Assembly (NCBI GenBank): GCA_902795955.1
Contig: CADBNJ010000150.1
Span: 1-12,332, forward strand
Direction: 5' to 3'
Length of the DNA: 12,332 bases
Origin: Oscillospiraceae bacterium
GTDB lineage: Bacteria; Bacillota; Clostridia; Saccharofermentanales; Saccharofermentanaceae
The notes under the pieces were generated by a model. That model made no database searches. It was not told the DNA's origin and worked only from the letters and a program-made list of their open reading frames with translations. The position numbers were made by a program, and so were the translations under genes. Of the stretch, positions 6,782 to 12,332 are shown piece after piece. Numbering within the stretch: position 1 is the first letter of the stretch; each line of letters opens with the position of its first letter.

Positions 6782-8245
6782 ATGAAATACGAATTTTGGC
6801 TTATTGTAGGAAGTCAGTTTCTCTATGGCAATGAAGTGCTCGAGACGGTCGATAAACGTGCTGCGGAGATAGCTTCAAAACTCACTGAAGTTCTTCCTTA
6901 TCCCGTTGTCTATAAGGTTACTGCCAAGACAAACAAGGAGATCACGGAGACGGTACGTGAGGCAAATTACAGAACGGAGTGTGCAGGCATCATCACATGG
7001 TGTCACACATTCAGCCCGAGCAAGATGTGGATAGACGGACTCCGCGATCTTGCCAAGCCCTGGTGCCACTTTGCAACACAGTATAACGTGGAGATCCCAA
7101 ATGATGAGATCGACATGGATTTTATGAATCTCAATCAGGCTGCTCACGGTGACCGTGAACACGGATTCATCGGTGCAAGGCTCAGAAAGCCCCGCAAGAT
7201 CATCGCAGGACACTGGACTGATGAGAGGGTTCACAAGAGACTCGGCGACTGGATGAAGTCGGCTGTAGGCGTTGCCGTATCAAAGGATATGAAGGTCATG
7301 CGATTCGGCGACAACATGCGTGAGGTTGCCGTCACCGAAGGCGATAAGGTGGAAGCTCAGATCAAGCTCGGCTGGCAGGTCAACACATGGGCCGTCGGCG
7401 ATCTCGTCAAGGAAATGGGCAATGTAACGGATGAAGAGATAGATGCTCTCATGGCGGAATATGAGGCTTCTTACGATATTGCAACTGACAATATCTCTGC
7501 GATCCGGTATCAGGCCAGGGAAGAGATAGCGATTAAGAAGATGATGGATCGTGAAGGCTGCAAAGCATTCTCCAATACTTTCCAGGATCTCTACGGAATG
7601 GAGCAGCTCCCGGGTCTTGCATCACAGCATCTGATGGCTCAGGGCTACGGATACGGCGGTGAAGGCGACTGGAAAGTCAGTGCTCTCACGGCGATCATGA
7701 AAGCGATGGGTGAGAACGGTAACGGAGCCTCCGCTTTCATGGAGGACTATACATATCATCTCGTTGAAGGACAGGAATATTCACTCGGTGCCCACATGCT
7801 CGAGGTATGTCCTTCACTAGCGGCTGACAAGCCGAGGATCGAGACGCATCATCTCGGTATAGGGATGAACGAGAAGGACCCTGCAAGACTTGTTTTCGAG
7901 GGGAAGGCAGGGGAAGGAATCGTGGCGTCTCTCATAGACATGGGCGGAAGGCTGCGCCTTATCGTTCAGGATATCGAATGTGTCAAACCTATTATGCCGA
8001 TGCCGAATCTCCCTGTAGCAAGAGTGATGTGGCGCGCAATGCCTGACCTCCTCACAGGCGTTGAGTGCTGGATCACTGCAGGGGGAGCGCATCATACGGT
8101 TCTGTCCTACGATGTCAGTGCAGACATGATGCGTGACTGGGCAAATATGATGGATATAGAATTCGTGCACATATCGAAAGAGACGACTCCGGCAAAGCTC
8201 GAGGATGAGCTCTTCATCAAGGACATCGCATGGAAGCTTAAGTGA
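6782..8245 (+). CDS. araA: L-arabinose isomerase
   Basis: AraA interconverts L-arabinose and L-ribulose in the cytoplasm, the first intracellular step of the pathway, using a divalent metal, usually Mn2+. The protein is 487 residues, near the usual 490-500, and begins [13 protein letters not shown], the standard AraA opening. The metal and catalytic residues known from the E. coli enzyme are all in place: E294 in GEGDWK, E321 in FMEDYTYH, H338 in [11 protein letters not shown] and H438 in AGGAHHTV (E. coli E306, E333, H350 and H450). Other landmarks are [14 protein letters not shown] and [14 protein letters not shown]. The ATG follows GGAGGT (6770-6775) by 6 bases, 22 bases after the permease stop. 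The kinase follows after 17 bases. Nothing looks truncated or altered. This gene is the main anchor for assigning the whole operon to arabinose. Confidence 0.98.
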   Translation: MKYEFWLIVGSQFLYGNEVLETVDKRAAEIASKLTEVLPYPVVYKVTAKTNKEITETVREANYRTECAGIITWCHTFSPSKMWIDGLRDLAKPWCHFATQYNVEIPNDEIDMDFMNLNQAAHGDREHGFIGARLRKPRKIIAGHWTDERVHKRLGDWMKSAVGVAVSKDMKVMRFGDNMREVAVTEGDKVEAQIKLGWQVNTWAVGDLVKEMGNVTDEEIDALMAEYEASYDIATDNISAIRYQAREEIAIKKMMDREGCKAFSNTFQDLYGMEQLPGLASQHLMAQGYGYGGEGDWKVSALTAIMKAMGENGNGASAFMEDYTYHLVEGQEYSLGAHMLEVCPSLAADKPRIETHHLGIGMNEKDPARLVFEGKAGEGIVASLIDMGGRLRLIVQDIECVKPIMPMPNLPVARVMWRAMPDLLTGVECWITAGGAHHTVLSYDVSADMMRDWANMMDIEFVHISKETTPAKLEDELFIKDIAWKLK

Positions 8246-8250
8246 TCGAA

Positions 8251-8255
8251 GGAGG
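8251..8255 (+). promoter_or_regulatory. Ribosome binding site deciding the kinase start
   Basis: GGAGG lies 7 bases before the ATG at 8263. The longer frame from a GTG at 8242 would place this site inside the gene and overlap the araA stop, so the GTG is rejected. Confidence 0.8.
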
Positions 8256-8262
8256 ATACAAT

Positions 8263-9816
8263 ATGGATCTCAAGACAACTGCCCTCGGAATAGAATTAGG
8301 ATCGACGCGTATCAAAGCGGTCCTGATCGATAAGGATCATCTGCCTGTGGCTTCAGGCGATTACGAGTGGGAGAATCAGCTTGTTAACGGTATATGGACT
8401 TATTCCATGGACAAGATCCATGAAGGCATCAAGACATGCTTTGCGAACCTGAAGAAGGATGTTCAGGACAGATTCGGCGTTAAGCTGGATACGGTAGGTG
8501 CGATCGGCGTATCGGCAATGATGCACGGTTATCTGCCATTCGACAAAGACGGAAAGCAGCTCGCCGAATTCCGCACATGGCGCAATACTATCACCGGCGA
8601 AGCAGCGGAGAAGCTGACAAACGAATTCGGATTTAACATTCCCCAGAGGTGGAGCATCGCGCACCTGTATCAGGCGGTCCTGAACAAAGAGGATCACGTA
8701 GGTGATATCGCGTTCCTGACGACGCTTGCAGGCTATATTCACTGGCGGCTTACCGGCATGAAGGTTATGGGTGTAGGCGAAGCATCAGGCATGTTCCCGA
8801 TCGACAGTGAGGCATGTGATTATAACGAGGAAATGGTACAGAAGTTCAATGCTCTTACGGGTATGGACCTGAGATCGATACTTCCGCAGGTCGTGTCCGC
8901 AGGTGATCTTGCAGGAACGCTCACGGAGGCAGGCGCCGCATTCCTCGATCCGTCGGGTGACCTCAAGGCGGGCATCCCCGTAGCACCCTGTGAAGGCGAC
9001 GCAGGTACCGGTATGGTTGCTACTAATTCCGTACGTGTCAGAACAGGTAATGTCAGTGCGGGAACATCAGATTTTGCGATGATCGTAGTCGATCACGATC
9101 TCGGTGTTCACAGGGAGATCGACATGGTAACGACTCCTGACGGCGCTCCCGTTGCAATGGTACACTGCAATAACTGTACGTCGGATATAAATGCATGGGT
9201 AAGTCTTTTTGGTGAATTTGCTTCATTGATGGGTTTGGAAGTAAGTAAGGGAGAACTGTTTACCAAGCTGTTCAAGGCAGCTGTTGACGGCGATCCCGAC
9301 TGCGGCGGACTGATGTCCTATAATTATTACTCGGGTGAGGGCGTAACCGGTCTTGATGAAGGGCGTCCCGTATTCGCGAGAATGCAGAACAGCAGGTTCA
9401 CACTTGCCAACTTTATGAGGACACATCTGTATTCCGCTCTTGCCACGCTTAAGGTCGGAATGGATATACTTCAGAGTGAGGAATGTGTTACTATAGATAA
9501 GCTGTATGGTCACGGCGGATTCTTCAAGACGCCCGAAGTCGGCCAGCGCATACTGAGTGCTGCTGTTAATGCTCCTGTCTCCGTTATGGAGACGGCAGGG
9601 GAGGGCGGCCCCTACGGAATGGCCCTTCTGGCAGCATATATGATCCGGCACGATGAAGGCGAATCACTTCCTGATTATCTTGACAGCAAGGTATTCGCCG
9701 GTGCAAAGAGCGTGACTATCATGGCTGAGGCTGAGGATGTTGAGGGATTTGCAAAGTTCCTGTCATCATATGTCAAAGCCTTGCCTGTTGAGAAGACTGC
9801 AACGGAGGTATTGTAA
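8263..9816 (+). CDS. FGGY-family carbohydrate kinase, probable L-ribulokinase
   Basis: This 517-residue kinase should phosphorylate L-ribulose to L-ribulose 5-phosphate, because it lies between araA and araD and no other kinase is in the operon. FGGY features are all visible. The N-terminal phosphate loop is [15 protein letters not shown] sugar-site region has MHGYLPFD and FRTWRNTIT. The second-domain loop GDAGTGM holds the probable catalytic base D246. An adenosine region has [14 protein letters not shown], and a C-terminal block is [11 protein letters not shown]. It is shorter than classical AraB (about 560) and lacks its familiar motifs; it looks more like the xylulokinase-like kinases of Bacteroides and Clostridia that act as ribulokinase (the type called AraK in Clostridium acetobutylicum). 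That assignment is by pattern and context only. Xylulokinase is the main alternative. The TAA overlaps the araD start (TAATG). Confidence 0.88.
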   Translation: MDLKTTALGIELGSTRIKAVLIDKDHLPVASGDYEWENQLVNGIWTYSMDKIHEGIKTCFANLKKDVQDRFGVKLDTVGAIGVSAMMHGYLPFDKDGKQLAEFRTWRNTITGEAAEKLTNEFGFNIPQRWSIAHLYQAVLNKEDHVGDIAFLTTLAGYIHWRLTGMKVMGVGEASGMFPIDSEACDYNEEMVQKFNALTGMDLRSILPQVVSAGDLAGTLTEAGAAFLDPSGDLKAGIPVAPCEGDAGTGMVATNSVRVRTGNVSAGTSDFAMIVVDHDLGVHREIDMVTTPDGAPVAMVHCNNCTSDINAWVSLFGEFASLMGLEVSKGELFTKLFKAAVDGDPDCGGLMSYNYYSGEGVTGLDEGRPVFARMQNSRFTLANFMRTHLYSALATLKVGMDILQSEECVTIDKLYGHGGFFKTPEVGQRILSAAVNAPVSVMETAGEGGPYGMALLAAYMIRHDEGESLPDYLDSKVFAGAKSVTIMAEAEDVEGFAKFLSSYVKALPVEKTATEVL

Positions 9817-10505
9817 TGCTTGAAGATCTGAAGAAGACGGTCCTTGATGCCAATCTGCTCCTGCCGGAGTACGGACTTATTACATTTACATGGGGCAACG
9901 TAAGCGGTATCGACCGCGCTTCCGGACTGGTCGTCATCAAGCCATCCGGCGTGGAATATGACAGTATGACAGAAGAAGATATGGTCGTTGTCGATCTTGA
10001 AGGCAAGACGGTGGAAGGTAAGTGGAAGCCGTCAAGTGACACGGCAACACATGTGGCTTTGTATAAGGCATTCCCGAATATCGGCGGCGTCGTACATACT
10101 CATTCCCGCTGGGCAACGAGCTTTGCCCAGGCAGGCATGGCGATACCCGCGATGGGAACAACACAGGGTGATTATTTCTACGGTGATATCCCGTGTACGC
10201 GTCCCATGACAGATGAAGAGATACGCGGTGAATACGAGAAAGAGACCGGCAATGTGATAATCGAGACGTTCAAGGATAAGGATCCTGATGCCATACCCGG
10301 TGTGCTCGTGTATTCCCACGGCCCGTTCGTGTGGGGAACGGATCCCATGAATGCCGTTCACAATGCCGTTGTAATGGAAGAAGTCGCATTCATGGATTAT
10401 CATGCGCTCATGCTCAATCCCGGACACAGGGATATGCAGCAGACATTGCTTGACAAGCACTATCTCCGTAAGCACGGAGCAAACGCCTATTACGGACAGG
10501 GGTGA
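9816..10505 (+). CDS. araD: L-ribulose-5-phosphate 4-epimerase
   Basis: AraD converts L-ribulose 5-phosphate to D-xylulose 5-phosphate by a retro-aldol and aldol mechanism with bound zinc. The protein is 229 residues (E. coli 231) and very similar to the E. coli enzyme from end to end: MLEDLK start, [54 protein letters not shown], and a late [12 protein letters not shown]. Zinc ligands are H94 and H96 (HTH) and H168 (SHGP); catalytic D75, D119 and Y226 are present. Residue numbers sit one to three below E. coli numbering. Its ATG overlaps the kinase stop by one base, with GGAGG at 9804-9808, which implies translational coupling. The much closer match to the enterobacterial enzyme than the kinase shows reflects strong conservation of AraD and is not by itself evidence of transfer. 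Confidence 0.98.
   Translation: MLEDLKKTVLDANLLLPEYGLITFTWGNVSGIDRASGLVVIKPSGVEYDSMTEEDMVVVDLEGKTVEGKWKPSSDTATHVALYKAFPNIGGVVHTHSRWATSFAQAGMAIPAMGTTQGDYFYGDIPCTRPMTDEEIRGEYEKETGNVIIETFKDKDPDAIPGVLVYSHGPFVWGTDPMNAVHNAVVMEEVAFMDYHALMLNPGHRDMQQTLLDKHYLRKHGANAYYGQG
10498..10502 (+). promoter_or_regulatory. Ribosome binding site deciding the start of the transketolase N-terminal subunit
   Basis: AGGGG, at the very end of araD, lies 7 bases before the ATG at 10510. An in-frame ATG at 10402 would extend the protein by 36 residues read from inside araD; these residues do not resemble transketolase and are rejected. Confidence 0.7.
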
Positions 10506-10509
10506 CCTT

Positions 10510-11343
10510 ATGAACAAACATGATCTTGAAGTGACGGCCGTTAAGGCCAGGCTGCTGATACTTGAAGCCGTGCACACGGCCAAGTCAGGTCATCCGGGCG
10601 GATCTTTGTCGTGTACGGATGCGCTTGTGAAGCTTTATTTCGATGAGATGAACGTATCGCCCGAGAAGTATGACGACCCTGACAGGGACCGTTTTGTGCT
10701 GTCCAAAGGTCATTGTTCTCCGGCGCTTTATTCTGTCCTCGCGCTCCGCGGGTTCTTCCCCGTTGAGGACATCAAGCTTTTCCGTTCGATCAAGGCACAT
10801 ATGTCAGGTCATCCCGACATGCGCCATGTAAGAGGCGTCGACATGTCCACCGGATCGCTGGGGCAGGGGATAAGCACTGCCGTCGGCATGGCGCTTGCAG
10901 CCCGCGTACAGAACAGGGATTACCGCACATATGCAATGCTCGGTGACGGCGAGGTCGAGGAAGGCCAGGTATGGGAGGCCGTCATGGCTGCGGCCAAGTG
11001 GAAGCTTAATAACCTCTGCGCATTCGTTGACGTCAACGGTCTGCAGATCGACGGCAGGACGGATGATGTCATGCCGACGTCGCCGCTGGATGCGAAGTTT
11101 GAGGCTTTCGGGTGGAATGTTATCAAGGCGGAAGGGCATGATTTTGATTCACTTGACAAGGCATTGGCATCGGCGCGTGCCTGCACGGACAAGCCCTCCG
11201 TTATCCTCTTGCATACCGTAAAAGGGCGCGGGGTCAGCTTCATGGAGAATAACGCCGGCTGGCACGGCAAGGCGCCCGATGATTCACAGTACGAGACGGC
11301 GGTCAGCGAATTGAGAGCGCATCTGGCTGAACTGGAGGGTTAA
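10510..11343 (+). CDS. Transketolase, N-terminal subunit (split enzyme)
   Basis: This 277-residue subunit carries the pyrophosphate- and Mg-binding half of transketolase. Together with the next gene it moves two-carbon units from D-xylulose 5-phosphate to aldose phosphates, carrying the arabinose product into the non-oxidative pentose phosphate pathway. Visible motifs are AKSGHPGG (24-31, with H28), DRFVLSKGH, SGHPDM, TGSLGQG, and the thiamine diphosphate motif from GDGE (145-148) to VDVN (N176). Near the end are HTVKGRGVSFMENN and WHGKAP. Full-length transketolases are about 650 residues; the split form totals 592. The gene starts 4 bases after the araD stop, using AGGGG at the end of araD. 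Its placement after araD, rather than in a general pentose phosphate locus, suggests a dedicated copy induced by arabinose. The C-terminal gene follows after 4 bases. Confidence 0.96.
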   Translation: MNKHDLEVTAVKARLLILEAVHTAKSGHPGGSLSCTDALVKLYFDEMNVSPEKYDDPDRDRFVLSKGHCSPALYSVLALRGFFPVEDIKLFRSIKAHMSGHPDMRHVRGVDMSTGSLGQGISTAVGMALAARVQNRDYRTYAMLGDGEVEEGQVWEAVMAAAKWKLNNLCAFVDVNGLQIDGRTDDVMPTSPLDAKFEAFGWNVIKAEGHDFDSLDKALASARACTDKPSVILLHTVKGRGVSFMENNAGWHGKAPDDSQYETAVSELRAHLAELEG

Positions 11344-11347
11344 TTAT

Positions 11348-12295
11348 ATGAGCGATAAGAAAGCAACACGCGCGGCATATGGTGAAGCGTTGGTCGAATT
11401 GGCTGAGAAATATCCTCAGCTTGTCGTGCTCGATGCGGATCTGTCAGCTGCCACCATGACCAAGAGCTTTGCAGCAGCATACCCTGACAGATTCTTCAAT
11501 TGCGGCATCGCGGAAGCCAACATGACGGCAATCGCGGCAGGCATGGCATCATGCGGACTGAAGCCGTTTACAAATACATTTGCGGTCTTTGCAGCAGGCA
11601 GAGCATACGAACAGGTCAGGAACTCTATCGCATATCCTCATCTGAACGTAGTCGTAGTAGGTTCACACGGCGGCGTATCAGTAGGTGAGGACGGCGCTAC
11701 ACACCAGATGATAGAAGATCTCGCGCTGATGAGGAGCATCCCGGGTATGACGGTCGTCAACCCCTGCGATGCCAACGAGATGCGTCTCGCTGTTGAGGCT
11801 CTTCTCAACTACGACGGTCCCGCTTATCTGAGATTGGGACGTTCTCCTGTCGAGGTCGTGACCTGCGGTAGTGACGGTTATGAATTTAAGCTCGGCAAGG
11901 GTGTTGTCCTCCGCGACGGAAGTGACGTGACGATCGCAGCAACCGGTCTCGGAGTTCAGCTGGCACTGGAGGCCTCTGATATACTCGCTTCTGAGGGGAT
12001 CAGTGCGCAGGTAATCGATATTCACACGATCAAGCCTCTTGATAATGAACTGATAATCAGGGCCGTCCGTGATACAGGCTGCATCGTAACAGTCGAAGAA
12101 CATAATGTTATCGGCGGCCTCGGAGGTGCTGTTGCAGAGCTTCTGAGCAGTGAATATCCGGTACCTGTAATAAGGCACGGAGTCAACGATACTTTCGGCA
12201 GGAGCGGCAAAGCTTCTGAAGTCCTTGAGTACTATAAGCTGACTGCGCAGGATGTGGCCGGCAGTGCGAGGGCAGCGATTCAGAAGAAGAGCTGA
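11348..12295 (+). CDS. Transketolase, C-terminal subunit (split enzyme)
   Basis: This 315-residue subunit completes the transketolase, combining the pyrimidine-binding domain and the C-terminal domain. LDADLSAATM and FFNCGIAEANM (49-59) are the family's conserved region, with E56 as the glutamate that activates the cofactor. VGSHGGVSVGEDGATHQMIEDLAL includes H119, equivalent to an active-site histidine, and VNPCDANEM follows. The C-terminal domain starts near residue 190 and contains VIDIHTIKPLD and TVEEHNVIGGLGGAVAE. The same fold occurs in 1-deoxyxylulose-5-phosphate synthase and pyruvate dehydrogenase beta subunits, but the adjacent N-terminal subunit settles the call. The ATG follows GGAGGG (11334-11339, inside the upstream gene) by 8 bases. 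The last 37 bases of the window after its TGA hold no gene start that can be supported; a transaldolase or a further sugar gene could follow outside. Confidence 0.96.
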   Translation: MSDKKATRAAYGEALVELAEKYPQLVVLDADLSAATMTKSFAAAYPDRFFNCGIAEANMTAIAAGMASCGLKPFTNTFAVFAAGRAYEQVRNSIAYPHLNVVVVGSHGGVSVGEDGATHQMIEDLALMRSIPGMTVVNPCDANEMRLAVEALLNYDGPAYLRLGRSPVEVVTCGSDGYEFKLGKGVVLRDGSDVTIAATGLGVQLALEASDILASEGISAQVIDIHTIKPLDNELIIRAVRDTGCIVTVEEHNVIGGLGGAVAELLSSEYPVPVIRHGVNDTFGRSGKASEVLEYYKLTAQDVAGSARAAIQKKS

Positions 12296-12317
12296 GGTAA
12301 ACAGGGCCGGGGCAGGA

Positions 12318-12332
12318 TCTGATGCAATCAGA
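12318..12332 (+). other. Inverted repeat at the window edge, possibly the start of a terminator
   Basis: TCTGAT (12318-12323) and ATCAGA (12327-12332) are perfect inverted repeats around GCA, 23 bases after the transketolase stop. The window ends at the last base of the right arm, so the stem may continue outside (the base before the left arm is A), and whether a T-run follows is unknown. Confidence 0.35.

Noticed and set aside
8242..8262. A GTG start extending the kinase by 7 residues
   Set aside because: The extension overlaps the araA stop and contains the GGAGG site that serves the ATG at 8263.
10402..10509. An upstream ATG extending the transketolase N-terminal subunit by 36 residues
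   Set aside because: The extension lies wholly inside araD, does not look like transketolase, and a ribosome site serves the ATG at 10510.
10032..10583. A 183-codon minus-strand open frame over araD and the transketolase start
   Set aside because: It is fully antisense to strongly conserved coding sequence, and its product has no recognisable domain.

Overview
The window reads as a chromosomal sugar-catabolism locus from an anaerobic, Gram-positive, Clostridia-type bacterium, perhaps a Lachnospiraceae relative. This placement is inferred from three things: a lipoprotein-type binding protein with a Ser/Thr/Ala/Gln-rich linker, a GntR/LacI hybrid regulator of the AraR kind, and strong GGAGG ribosome sites before almost every gene. 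Base composition is roughly balanced. No mobile element, CRISPR array, tRNA or rRNA was seen.

Layout. Positions 1-411 are the 3' end of a YtfQ-like sugar-binding protein gene. It converges, with a 10-base gap, on a leftward gene for an AraR-like repressor (422-1453, GTG start). A 451-base divergent intergenic region follows. It holds a clear 19-base palindrome next to the repressor promoter, a second partly matching element, other inverted repeats and a leader hairpin. From 1905 to 12295 nine genes run rightward, tightly packed after the first: a sugar-binding lipoprotein, a terminator-like hairpin, a two-domain ABC ATPase (YtfR-like), two permeases (YtfT-like and YjfF-like), L-arabinose isomerase (araA), an FGGY kinase, L-ribulose-5-phosphate 4-epimerase (araD), and the two halves of a split transketolase.

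How it works together (inference from families and order). The lipoprotein captures a pentose, most likely L-arabinose, and the ABC complex imports it. AraA makes L-ribulose, the FGGY kinase makes L-ribulose 5-phosphate, and AraD makes D-xylulose 5-phosphate. The split transketolase feeds that into the pentose phosphate pathway. The divergent repressor probably senses arabinose through its LacI-like domain and controls the operon. The hairpin after the binding-protein gene probably sets a high ratio of binding protein to the membrane and enzyme genes.

The locus is mostly recognisable biology. The least settled points are that the kinase does not look like classical AraB, that a galactofuranose-family transporter sits in an arabinose operon, that there are two binding-protein paralogues, and how the divergent control region is built.
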